Positions 15,557 to 22,310 of a DNA stretch of 64,000 nt are shown one piece after another (position 1 is the first letter of the stretch; every line of letters begins with the position of its first letter). Source of the stretch: a virus; IMG/VR virus record IMGVR_UViG_3300041964_000082, positions 30,715-94,714 of that record; one strand, 5' to 3'. The position numbers were made by a program, and so were the translations under genes. The notes below the pieces were generated by a model. That model saw only the letters and a program-made list of their open reading frames with translations. It had not been told where the DNA came from and ran no database searches.

Positions 15557-16110
15557 CGGCGATCGCCCTCCTCTGCACCGGAGTTGCCAGTTATCCTTGC
15601 AAAAGGCCACCATTCAACCTCATGACCTGTAAATCCTGGCAAGACCTTGATTTCCATCTTTGAGGCGTTCGCATACCAGTGACCGTAGGAGTCAACGGAG
15701 TAGCGATCGCGAAGCATTTGCTCTACTGCTTGCTTCAGATCCTCCTCGCTGCCCATTACGGTGAACCCTCGAATCAATAGCGGATGGCTAGGAGCGCCCT
15801 GCCGAGTTGCAGTGACCGCATACTGCCAGATATAGAGTGGTTCAGGAGGCTCAGGAAAAAGCGAAACCTCCTCTATAGGTGGTAGATTGGCTCCCGTCTC
15901 CATGTCAACGCCTGTACAAATTGTTTCGCAGTTGTAGGCCTTAAATCCTGGTTTCAGTGAAGTCAAGACACTCGATCGAAACTCACTGATCGCTTTTTCA
16001 AACGAGACTCCACTGATAGTAATCATCGAGTGGATAGAGTAGGCTTCCCAGCCCTTGCTATCCACCTTAAGCGCGATTCCTGAGCAGCTTAGCATCCACA
16101 AAATTGTCAT
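15499..16110 (-). CDS. Hypothetical protein (203 aa)
   Basis: Contains EVSLFPEPPEPLYIWQYAVT and EEDLKQAVEQMLRDRYSVDS. The last 20 residues (Ser/Arg-rich) overlap the next gene and may be spurious; a one-base indel near 15605 would end the protein at about WWPF. No domain recognised. Confidence 0.5.
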   Translation of the reverse strand: MTILWMLSCSGIALKVDSKGWEAYSIHSMITISGVSFEKAISEFRSSVLTSLKPGFKAYNCETICTGVDMETGANLPPIEEVSLFPEPPEPLYIWQYAVTATRQGAPSHPLLIRGFTVMGSEEDLKQAVEQMLRDRYSVDSYGHWYANASKMEIKVLPGFTGHEVEWWPFARITGNSGAEEGDRRCLTSSSSRKSSIDTRMNF

Positions 16111-16161
16111 TTTCTTGGGTAAAAGTAGTTGGGTTGGCTGTCGATTGAGGGTGAGAACTGG

Positions 16162-16407
16162 CTATGATTGATCGCCCTCCTTCTGCTCTTGCGCAAATCG
16201 ATCGCACCACGCTTTTGCCGCTGCGTCGATCTTCGCTTGGTCGGGAATGCCTTTTTCGTTGGCCTTGGCGAGAACAATCTACACTGCCTCGAAAATCTTC
16301 ACCTGAGTCACCTTGAGATTTCTGTGAGCGATTTCGGCATCAAGTTGCTGCTTGAATCGCTGGCCGAAGCTTGAAAGGTCTACTATGCCTGGGTTTGGGG
16401 TTGTCAT
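16162..16407 (-). pseudogene. Small hypothetical gene with an in-frame TAG
   Basis: Reads MTTPNPGIVDLSSFGQRFKQ through KIFEAV, then TAG at 16281-16279, then IVLAKANEKGIPDQAKIDAA to EGDQS at 16162. Both halves look protein-like in the same frame, so a CAG to TAG change, a sequence error or stop read-through are the options. Start overlaps the upstream gene by ATGA. Confidence 0.5.
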
Positions 16408-16805
16408 GGTTGCATTGCCTCCTGAGAATTGAGATCGGTACGAGCAGCAATAATCGCCTCAAGAGTAGTGAAGCCATCGTTCTCAGACATAGCACGGCGA
16501 AGTTCAGCAGAATCTCGTGCATCCTCAAGTGCTTTCATACGTGCCATGAACGCTGCATGACGTGCCTCTTCCTCTGCATCCATCCTTTTAAGGTCAATTT
16601 CTAGCTTGATTCGATAGAAGATGATTTGCCCTGCAACGGTTATTGCAATGGCTCCGGCAGATCCGCCTAGCTCTGACTTGGGAAATGGGAACTGTCCTTT
16701 GCTGAAGCTATATCCAACCCAGATCAGAAAAGCCAGAGCTAGCAGGGTTACTCCGTTGTAAATAGCCAGCACTAGATCTACTTCGCGATCGTCATGGTCG
16801 TGCAT
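16404..16805 (-). CDS. Two-helix membrane protein with coiled tail (133 aa)
   Basis: Two transmembrane segments: GVTLLALAFLIWVGYSF and SAGAIAITVAGQIIFYRI. A charged helical tail follows (KRMDAEEEARHAAFMARMKA). Could be a membrane-anchored phage protein; no family recognised. Confidence 0.6.
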   Translation of the reverse strand: MHDHDDREVDLVLAIYNGVTLLALAFLIWVGYSFSKGQFPFPKSELGGSAGAIAITVAGQIIFYRIKLEIDLKRMDAEEEARHAAFMARMKALEDARDSAELRRAMSENDGFTTLEAIIAARTDLNSQEAMQP

Positions 16806-16851
16806 TTGGTTTGTCCTCGTGAATGGTTCAAATCTTTGCGGTGTGCGATCG

Positions 16852-17205
16852 TCAACTCGCTTTATTGTTCGAGCGATACTGCTCGACCCTTTTCTGCCAG
16901 TGCAGTTTGCCTTTCAAAGCCGTTGTACCGTGTGGCGAGTTTAGATTCGGCTGCAATTCATTAATGTAGAAAAGCTCCCAGCCTAAAAGATCGGAAAGGC
17001 GAGCGTTTTTTGTTTCTCTCAAAATTTCAAGAGAAAAACTAAATACCCCGTTCTCATCGCAAACCTTTTGGAACTTTTTATTTGAATGTCGATTTCGGCT
17101 TAAACAGTAAATATGCTCAGAAAATCTTGCTTCAATGCAAACACTTGATCCGACATACGAATCGCCTGTCGCAACGCAAGTAATTCGATAAACACCAACT
17201 GTCAT
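16852..17205 (-). CDS. GIY-YIG endonuclease (117 aa)
   Basis: Motifs in order: GVYRITCVATGDSYVGSS, then R and H in EARFSEHIYCL, then the helix with Glu (LLGWELFYINELQPNLN). This is a minimal GIY-YIG nuclease without a visible extra binding domain, typical of free-standing homing endonucleases. Overlaps the upstream ribbon-helix-helix-like gene by four bases. Confidence 0.8.
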   Translation of the reverse strand: MTVGVYRITCVATGDSYVGSSVCIEARFSEHIYCLSRNRHSNKKFQKVCDENGVFSFSLEILRETKNARLSDLLGWELFYINELQPNLNSPHGTTALKGKLHWQKRVEQYRSNNKAS

Positions 17206-17471
17206 TCGCTGGCTCCTGTGTCTTTGATAAGCGAATCTTGAATCTCAGCAATTCGCACATTAATTGCGCTCAATGTCGGCGTCACGCCTTCTGCATTCAA
17301 CTGATGGTACGCTTCATAAAACAAAATTAGCTGCTCTACCTGAGATCCTTCGTTGCGCCCTTGTCGTTCAGAAATGCGGGTCAATAGTGCGCGCAGGTCA
17401 CTATCTAGTTTGTAATTAACGCGATCTGTAGGTCGCGATCGTCGTGGTCTTCCCAAAATTGTTTCGGTCAT
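17202..17471 (-). CDS. Ribbon-helix-helix-like regulator (89 aa)
   Basis: N-terminal basic strand then helices: RPTDRVNYKLDSDLRALLTR and RNEGSQVEQLILFYEAY, which fit a CopG/Arc-like fold. It would dimerise and bind the tandem inverted repeats immediately upstream (17502-17553). Domain fit is by eye only. Confidence 0.5.
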   Translation of the reverse strand: MTETILGRPRRSRPTDRVNYKLDSDLRALLTRISERQGRNEGSQVEQLILFYEAYHQLNAEGVTPTLSAINVRIAEIQDSLIKDTGASE

Positions 17472-17501
17472 CTCGTCGCCCTAATTAAACATGAAAAACA
17501 T

Positions 17502-17553
17502 CTGTATTTGTCTATAATACAGCAGTTATCAGTATTTTATCTGTACAAAATAC
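17502..17553. promoter_or_regulatory. Tandem inverted-repeat operators
   Basis: CTGTATT-N7-AATACAG (17502-17508/17516-17522) and GTATTTT-N8-AAAATAC (17532-17538/17547-17553). A further TCTGTACAAAA occurs near 17609-17618. AT-rich spacing suggests promoters on both strands between the regulator at 17471 and the rightward small-gene run. Confidence 0.5.
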
Positions 17554-17646
17554 ATGAGAATAAATTATCAATATCTGCTATTACATAAGAATTCTGTCTG
17601 TTTTTCGTCTGTACAAAAGGCATACGGTTGAGCCATACTGTTTTAC

Positions 17647-17718
17647 AAGGCGGAACCGACAGAGACAACCCGGCTGCTCTGCGGAACCAGCGGCAACCAA
17701 CCTGGATCGCTCCGCCTT
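17647..17718 (+). promoter_or_regulatory. Structured 5' leader
   Basis: AAGGCGGA (17647-17654) pairs with TCCGCCTT (17711-17718), closing a 56-base loop that contains a repeated GCGGAACC / GGCGGAACC element and CGGCTG ... CAGCGG complementarity. The following gene has AAAGGAG as its ribosome-binding site outside the stem. It looks like a folded RNA leader; ligand or partner unknown. Confidence 0.35.
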
Positions 17719-17748
17719 TAACTCACCCAAGCAAAGGAGCCAAGTAAA

Positions 17749-17992
17749 ATGATTGCCACATACGCCAAGCAGCTAGCACAGATTGAAGAGTTTGAGAAAG
17801 CCTACGATCATTGCGTTGAAAACTTTCAAGCCCCATTAAAAAAAACTCTTAGAAAAGTTAGAAGGCAAAGACGCTGAAAGTAAATTTTTGGTGTGTTCTG
17901 GAATTGTTAAAGATCCTGCTTTTAGTGCGGCAGTAAAACTATGTGCAATGGCAGTTATAGCTATTGCCTTGGGATTGCGCCCGACAGTCTAG
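17749..17992 (+). CDS. Small hypothetical protein with A8 frame disruption (about 80 aa)
   Basis: Starts MIATYAKQLAQIEEFEKAYD; after APLKK the frame breaks at a run of eight A (about 17838-17845). Removing one A gives LLEKLEGKDAESKFLVCSG and a hydrophobic end (AMAVIAIALGLRPTV). Here the assembly has one base too many, or the gene relies on slippage. First of a rightward series of tiny genes; shares its start MIATY with the next gene. Confidence 0.5.
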
Positions 17993-18073
17993 ATGGCGAT
18001 TAAGGGGGGAGGCTTGAATGTACACCGCACACTGCCAACCCCTCATTTAACTCACTCACTACTGGAGAATCTA

Positions 18074-18325
18074 ATGATCGCCACATACATCACTAGGAAA
18101 GGTGCTTCTTACTTCTGTAGCGAACGACTAGCCCATGACGCAGCCGCAAGAAGCAAAACTGAAATCCTGCTCAGGATCACCTCTGGCTTTTTCGTGGACG
18201 GTTTTTATTGGTGGATTGAGAAGCTAACCCCGGAGTTTGGATGGATTGCCGTAGAAGCGTGTGACGACATGGATGAGGCTTACTCATCTGCTAAAGAACG
18301 AATTTTGCAAGAAATGGCAGACTAG
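18074..18325 (+). CDS. Small hypothetical protein (83 aa)
   Basis: ATG 18074 preceded by GGAG. Contains YFCSERLAHDAAARSKTEIL and FFVDGFYWWIEKLTPEFGWI. No domain recognised. Starts with MIATY like the preceding gene, suggesting duplicated leader and start sequence. Confidence 0.6.
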   Translation: MIATYITRKGASYFCSERLAHDAAARSKTEILLRITSGFFVDGFYWWIEKLTPEFGWIAVEACDDMDEAYSSAKERILQEMAD

Positions 18326-18338
18326 CGCACGAGCATCT

Positions 18339-18551
18339 ATGATGATCAATTTTATTGACAAATACCGCATACAAGAACCGTTTTACGGTGTTTTTATTGT
18401 CAAAAAGCGCTACTTTTGTTTTTGGCGTATTGCATCATGGACTGGCTCAAAAAATGGCAGTTGCCCACACATTTTTGAGTCTATAGATGATGCTGAGCGA
18501 TGGATAAAGCTGGATATTTACAACGACCGCAAAAGATTCAACCGGGAGTGA
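18339..18551 (+). CDS. Small hypothetical protein (70 aa)
   Basis: Begins MMINFIDKYRIQEPFYGVF; contains RYFCFWRIASWTGS and FESIDDAERWIKLDIYN. Strong aromatic content, protein-like codon use. The ribosome-binding site is weak. Function unknown. Confidence 0.5.
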   Translation: MMINFIDKYRIQEPFYGVFIVKKRYFCFWRIASWTGSKNGSCPHIFESIDDAERWIKLDIYNDRKRFNRE

Positions 18552-18656
18552 TGCGGTTTTGCAGAAATGGAAGAGATTCGCGAGGGCAGCGCAGAGATTC
18601 TGCGGCAGTGGGCAGAGGGCGATCGCGCTTAGAGAACGCACATCACAGGAGTATTT

Positions 18657-18977
18657 ATGCAATTCACAGCACTAGATGGATACGCGATCGAAGCGGTTAG
18701 CAGTTTTTGCGACTGGTTGGATCCTGATCGCGTTCGACTGCGAGACGAAAAGCGGCGGTACTACCAAATTGAAAACGTCTGCAAGCTTTCAGAGTCTCCC
18801 GAAACCATAGCGCGATCGTTTGTCGCAATGGTTGATAACGGACTATGGACTATTGAGCAAATGTGCGAAATGTTGACCTTAGTTCCTGCTGAGAAATACA
18901 CCGCCATCGTTAACGCAATCGAAATCTTGAAGGAACGAAGAATCGATACGCGCCTCTTGAAGGCACACAAAGGATAG
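18657..18977 (+). CDS. Hypothetical protein (106 aa)
   Basis: ATG with AGGAG eight bases upstream. Helical sequence with SPETIARSFVAMVDNGLWTI and YTAIVNAIEILKERRIDTR. No recognised domain. Confidence 0.65.
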   Translation: MQFTALDGYAIEAVSSFCDWLDPDRVRLRDEKRRYYQIENVCKLSESPETIARSFVAMVDNGLWTIEQMCEMLTLVPAEKYTAIVNAIEILKERRIDTRLLKAHKG

Positions 18978-19106
18978 CGATCGCGCCCAAGCCGTCCAGT
19001 GCAGGGAAGACGACATAAAAGCTTCTGCATACCAAAAGCGATCGCCTCCCCGTCGAAAGTTTGGCGATCGCCTTTCACTCACCACCGTTAGATAGGAGCA
19101 ATCATC

Positions 19107-19340
19107 ATGCTACGACGATTTGCCGCCGTTTCCGCGATCGCTCTTTCGCTGTCTATTCCTGCTCAAGCCGCGCTTGCCAATGTCCAGCCGATCGATCGAT
19201 GCCCGCTAAAGCCTCATGAATGCGTCCAGACGACGCTACCAGAGTTGCAGGGCAGCAGACAGAAGGGACAGACAACGTACACGCCCCCAAATCGAGGTGG
19301 CCCCACATCCACACAAGGCACTGGCACTCGGTATCGTTAG
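19107..19340 (+). CDS. Small secreted protein with signal peptide (77 aa)
   Basis: Signal peptide MLRRFAAVSAIALSLSIPAQ with probable cleavage after AQAALA, then a short mature part containing two Cys (DRCPLKPHEC) and a Pro/Gly/Thr-rich tail. AGGAG upstream. Exported to periplasm or outside; a rare type in a phage early region, possibly a host-modifying moron. Confidence 0.65.
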   Translation: MLRRFAAVSAIALSLSIPAQAALANVQPIDRCPLKPHECVQTTLPELQGSRQKGQTTYTPPNRGGPTSTQGTGTRYR

Positions 19341-19418
19341 GCGATAGGAGCGATCGCTCCTCGCAAAACGCCCCTCCACAGGGGCACTGCACACTACTCA
19401 CCACACACTCACAAAGCC

Positions 19419-19553
19419 ATGTCTGTAGAAAAATTTGTAGCCAGCTTGAACGACGAACAACTACAAGCTTTGCTAGAAGCGTTAGAAAACGATGAATCCG
19501 TGAAAGAGCTTTATGAATGCGTTGAAGCTTTGATGGATGCAAGGGGTCTCTAG
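19419..19553 (+). CDS. Small acidic protein (44 aa)
   Basis: MSVEKFVASLNDEQLQALLE followed by ALENDESVKELYECVEALMD; an amphipathic, acidic helical peptide. No clear ribosome-binding site, but composition is strongly protein-like. Confidence 0.5.
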   Translation: MSVEKFVASLNDEQLQALLEALENDESVKELYECVEALMDARGL

Positions 19554-19595
19554 TTAGCCAATCGCGATCGCCCCTAATGGAGGACTAGCAGCAGT

Positions 19596-19832
19596 ATGAC
19601 AAGGTACACCCAATCTCAAATCAATGCCGCCAAGAAAATTGCAGAACTGCATGGATATGACCCAAATCTAGTTTCTGATGAAATTGCGATTAAGTTTATC
19701 GATTGGTGGCATAACTCCAAAACCGAATACGCCTCAGTGGAAGAGGCTACGCGAGCAGGCTTAAGCGGCCTCGTGACAAACGGGATTGCTCAGCAAGAAG
19801 CATTTTGGCAAGACGAATTCCCCTTACGTTAG
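19596..19832 (+). CDS. Small hypothetical protein (78 aa)
   Basis: Begins MTRYTQSQINAAKKIAELHG; contains KFIDWWHNSKTEYASVEEAT and ends QDEFPLR, like the C-terminus ADEFPLG of the gene ending at 20333. GGAGG lies upstream. Function unknown. Confidence 0.6.
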   Translation: MTRYTQSQINAAKKIAELHGYDPNLVSDEIAIKFIDWWHNSKTEYASVEEATRAGLSGLVTNGIAQQEAFWQDEFPLR

Positions 19833-19846
19833 GAAAATTGATCGAA

Positions 19847-20104
19847 ATGACCCTTAAAGTATGTGTCTGGCAGTGCAGTCAATGCCTGTTCTCTGCCAAC
19901 AAAATAGTGAGCGATCGCCGCAAAAAGCAGATCCTTGCTGAGTGCCGAGCAAATGATCAGCATTTCATTTGCCACAAGAGCGAGGATACGGTCTGTCGCG
20001 GATTCTACGATCGCTTCAGTACCAACCTGATTAGGATCATGGGTCGCTTGAACGGGATTGAATTTGTAGAACCAGAGAAGGAGAGCGATCGAAATGACCC
20101 TTAA
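19847..20104 (+). CDS. Small Cys-rich hypothetical protein (85 aa)
   Basis: ATG 19847 (MTLKVCVWQCSQCLFSANK); the C-x3-C-x2-C start with later FICHKSEDTVCRGFYDRF suggests a zinc site. Overlaps the next gene by 11 bases and shares its first residues MTLK, so the junction region is duplicated sequence. Confidence 0.6.
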   Translation: MTLKVCVWQCSQCLFSANKIVSDRRKKQILAECRANDQHFICHKSEDTVCRGFYDRFSTNLIRIMGRLNGIEFVEPEKESDRNDP

Positions 20105-20333
20105 AGAAGCGCTACAGCAAGCGATCGACTCTAGATCCTACTTCACCATCTATGCCGAAGTTTCACCCGATGGCGGCTGCTTCATGCTCGATAGCGAGGC
20201 TTCTTTTGCGAACAGGAAGGAATGCAATTCTTTGCAGCCGCACAGTATATTCGTGAGAGCGTGGATCATTTCCAGCTATCGGCTAGAGCAGATTTTGGAC
20301 GAAGTGAACGCAGACGAGTTCCCACTAGGTTAG
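20094..20333 (+). CDS. Small hypothetical protein (79 aa)
   Basis: MTLKEALQQAIDSRSYFTIY, then DSEASFANRKECN and a C-terminal YRLEQILDEVNADEFPLG. Overlaps the previous gene. Function unknown. Confidence 0.6.
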   Translation: MTLKEALQQAIDSRSYFTIYAEVSPDGGCFMLDSEASFANRKECNSLQPHSIFVRAWIISSYRLEQILDEVNADEFPLG

Positions 20334-20345
20334 GAGGCGCGATCG

Positions 20346-20609
20346 ATGAACCTTTGCAAAGAAATTGACTGCCCATTCTTTTCTGATGACCACACGAAGT
20401 CTTGGGGATGCCAGCGCTGGAAGTCTTCTGGTGTCTGCCACCTTAAAAAAGTTCATCCTGAGTTAGATTCTCGCAGTGGTTACGTTCTGGACGTTTACAC
20501 AGAAGTAGACGTTGCTGGATTACGCAGAGAGAATGAAGCGTTCTTTCAAGAAGATCGCTACTTCGGTGAGGTTCGCTCTCACTACGAGGAATACCCCGAA
20601 GACTTTTGA
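20346..20609 (+). CDS. Small hypothetical protein with Cys motif (87 aa)
   Basis: MNLCKEIDCPFFSDDHTKSW with further Cys in GCQRWKSSGVCHL; four Cys in the first 37 residues suggest metal binding. An AGGAGG ribosome-binding site lies just upstream. No family recognised. Confidence 0.6.
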   Translation: MNLCKEIDCPFFSDDHTKSWGCQRWKSSGVCHLKKVHPELDSRSGYVLDVYTEVDVAGLRRENEAFFQEDRYFGEVRSHYEEYPEDF

Positions 20610-20657
20610 GGGGAAATTTGTCCCGCGGAAAATATAGCTAACTCCAGGAGAAACACA

Positions 20658-20999
20658 GTGCCTATCAATTTGGACGGTATTAAGCCTAAATTCCACGTCC
20701 GACTATCCGTAACTAACAACAACCCGTCGATTGTATTTAATTTTGCAAGACCTCCAGGAACAGAGGTGATTGCGGAGTTTAACGCTTTGAAGAATCATTC
20801 TTTCGTTAAATTCTTGATTACTAGCCAAGTGCATCAAAGCGGGATTATTGAATTGACTCCTGAAGTCGATTCCTTTGAGGTAGCAGAGGCGATCGCAACC
20901 TGCTTAGAAAACGATCACGGCTTGACCGTCAACAGGGTTCAGTGTACTTCCATCGCAGGACGGTTTGCTGAATCTGCGGTTGCAAAGTTTGGAGCGTGA
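20658..20999 (+). CDS. Hypothetical protein (113 aa)
   Basis: Starts at GTG with AGGAG upstream. Contains SIVFNFARPPGTEVIAEFNA and a C-terminal EVAEAIATCLENDHGLTV. No domain recognised. Confidence 0.6.
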   Translation: MPINLDGIKPKFHVRLSVTNNNPSIVFNFARPPGTEVIAEFNALKNHSFVKFLITSQVHQSGIIELTPEVDSFEVAEAIATCLENDHGLTVNRVQCTSIAGRFAESAVAKFGA

Positions 21000-21013
21000 C
21001 TCAGGAGGCGCTG

Positions 21014-21418
21014 ATGACACCACAAGAGCAACAGTTTTACGAGAACCTTTTTCCCTGCCTGCGCGATCGCGATTGGTGGCACACAGGGGCGCAAAGCTTC
21101 GGTTTGGTTTGGTGGAGGATTAACCTGCCATACATCACGGTAGATGAGATTACTGCTGCTGTTCAGGTAGGTTTGGTTAAGCTGCCGAATAGTTCCAAGC
21201 TGTTTGCTCAGATCAACACTGACGGCTATCCCAGCTTGGGATATACCTGCGATCTGCCAATCAATGTTAGACAGGCAAGTAGTGAGGAAGTGAAGGCGAA
21301 TGCAATGTCGATCGCGCTTCAATTGCTCAGTGACAAAACTGAGGTGATTCGCCAGCGTCGGCAGCAGTGGCTAGATGAACTAGAGGAGATGCGATCGAAT
21401 GGCGCTAACCTACTCTGA
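21014..21418 (+). CDS. Hypothetical protein (134 aa)
   Basis: ATG 21014 is favoured by AGGAGG eight bases before it; a GTG at 20996 overlapping the previous stop is an alternative. Contains WWHTGAQSFGLVWWRINLPY and a charged C-terminal helix. Overlaps the next gene by 20 bases. Confidence 0.6.
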   Translation: MTPQEQQFYENLFPCLRDRDWWHTGAQSFGLVWWRINLPYITVDEITAAVQVGLVKLPNSSKLFAQINTDGYPSLGYTCDLPINVRQASSEEVKANAMSIALQLLSDKTEVIRQRRQQWLDELEEMRSNGANLL

Positions 21419-21674
21419 AACTGCCGCACGTGCGATCGCGCTCCACCCCGGCACGATTGCCACCCGCGATGATTTCTATCGGCTGTATCGGCGGCTAATT
21501 GAAGCCAACGCCCCGATCCAAGATGCACAGGTTGCGGCAGGTGCTATTGCCCGATGGAGACACGAAAGAGTCCCGCCTAACGCCACTCAGAAAAGGTCGA
21601 TCGCGTACCTTAAAGACGTACTAGAGCGATTGAATTTGTACGTGAAGGATTGGAGTCAGCATGATTTCCATTAG
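21399..21674 (+). CDS. Hypothetical protein (91 aa)
   Basis: Helical protein with RDDFYRLYRRLIEANAPIQD and RSIAYLKDVLERLNLYVKD. Overlaps both neighbours by 14-20 bases, consistent with a compact phage operon. Confidence 0.6.
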   Translation: MALTYSETAARAIALHPGTIATRDDFYRLYRRLIEANAPIQDAQVAAGAIARWRHERVPPNATQKRSIAYLKDVLERLNLYVKDWSQHDFH

Positions 21675-21900
21675 AACTGACAGCTACAACCAAGCCAATC
21701 AACTAATCGCAGCGCTGGCAGAAGCGGATATAGAAGCAGGGATAACTGAGGGCGGCGTTACTTTGCGCGTAACACCGGATCAGATTCCCCTGTCTAGCCA
21801 AATCGCAGCAAGCTATGGTCTGACATTGACAGCAGGCAATGCAATTCCTATGGGCGGTGGATGGGAAGAGTGTTTCTCAAATAAGGCGAAGCACTGCTAG
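21661..21900 (+). CDS. Small hypothetical protein (79 aa)
   Basis: MISIRTDSYNQANQLIAALA, then EADIEAGITEGGVTLRVTPD. Alternating helix and strand pattern; no known family. Confidence 0.6.
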   Translation: MISIRTDSYNQANQLIAALAEADIEAGITEGGVTLRVTPDQIPLSSQIAASYGLTLTAGNAIPMGGGWEECFSNKAKHC

Positions 21901-21904
21901 AAGA

Positions 21905-22065
21905 ATGGCTAGCCTAGCGCGATCGCCTCAGCCGTACCACGTCCCTATAACATAAGCGACTTTGAAGAGTTCGATCCTGATGAGGATTACGAGATTGTTC
22001 AAGATAGCCAGCTTTTGGGCTATTTCTCTGAGGCAGTGAAAGATTTTATTAAAACGGACTCTTAA
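21905..22065 (+). CDS. Small acidic protein (about 53 aa, one apparent indel)
   Basis: MASLARSPQPYHVP then, one frame over, NISDFEEFDPDEDYEIVQDS and YFSEAVKDFIKTDS to TAA at 22065. One more C in the CCC near 21943 joins the halves. Last gene of the rightward run before the terminator/IS end. Confidence 0.4.
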
Positions 22066-22128
22066 GTTGAGGCTTGAGGCAGTTTTACCGATTGTCTTTC
22101 CGATGACCAAATATTTGGGATGCAAGCC

Positions 22129-22150
22129 CCGTCGTTTACGACGGCTTTTT
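22129..22150 (+). terminator. Terminator hairpin at the IS left end
   Basis: CCGTCGT-TT-ACGACGG followed by CTTTTTAG. It closes the upstream operon and, by resemblance to the right-end hairpin (CCCCGTGCG...), is probably part of the IS left-end structure. Confidence 0.5.
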
Positions 22151-22276
22151 AGGGAGTCGCAACCTACGGATCAACTCTCTCAGTACGTCAGACTTCGTTC
22201 TGCAGACTGCCTCGCAATAAGCCTCTAGCAATGCAAACTCTTCATCATTCAACCGGAAAAACACACTTTTACTCAT
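22136..22276 (-). CDS. Ribbon-helix-helix protein of the TnpB element (46 aa)
   Basis: MSKSVFFRLNDEEFALLEAY followed by CRTKSDVLRELIRRLRL: strand-helix-helix of the CopG/Arc type. Encoded divergently from tnpB inside the element; its start codon is 35 bases from the TnpB start and faces a palindrome at 22283-22301. A likely autoregulator and repressor of TnpB expression (inference). Confidence 0.7.
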   Translation of the reverse strand: MSKSVFFRLNDEEFALLEAYCEAVCRTKSDVLRELIRRLRLPKKPS

Positions 22277-22282
22277 GGCAAG

Positions 22283-22301
22283 GTATATCGTTATGATATA
22301 C
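22283..22301. promoter_or_regulatory. Palindromic operator between tnpB and the RHH gene
   Basis: GTATATC-N5-GATATAC, perfect, immediately upstream of both start codons. AT-rich sequence GATATACAATAG downstream could be part of the tnpB promoter. Suitable for dimer binding by the ribbon-helix-helix protein. Confidence 0.55.
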
Positions 22302-22310
22302 AATAGTAGC

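Noticed and set aside
16279-16281. Stop-codon recoding of TAG across the phage
   Set aside because: Only one in-frame TAG seen; many genes end normally in TAG and no suppressor tRNA is visible.
18567-18632. 21-codon ATG frame (MEEIREGSAEILRQWAEGD)
   Set aside because: Very short, no ribosome-binding site; composition plausible but support too weak to list as a gene.
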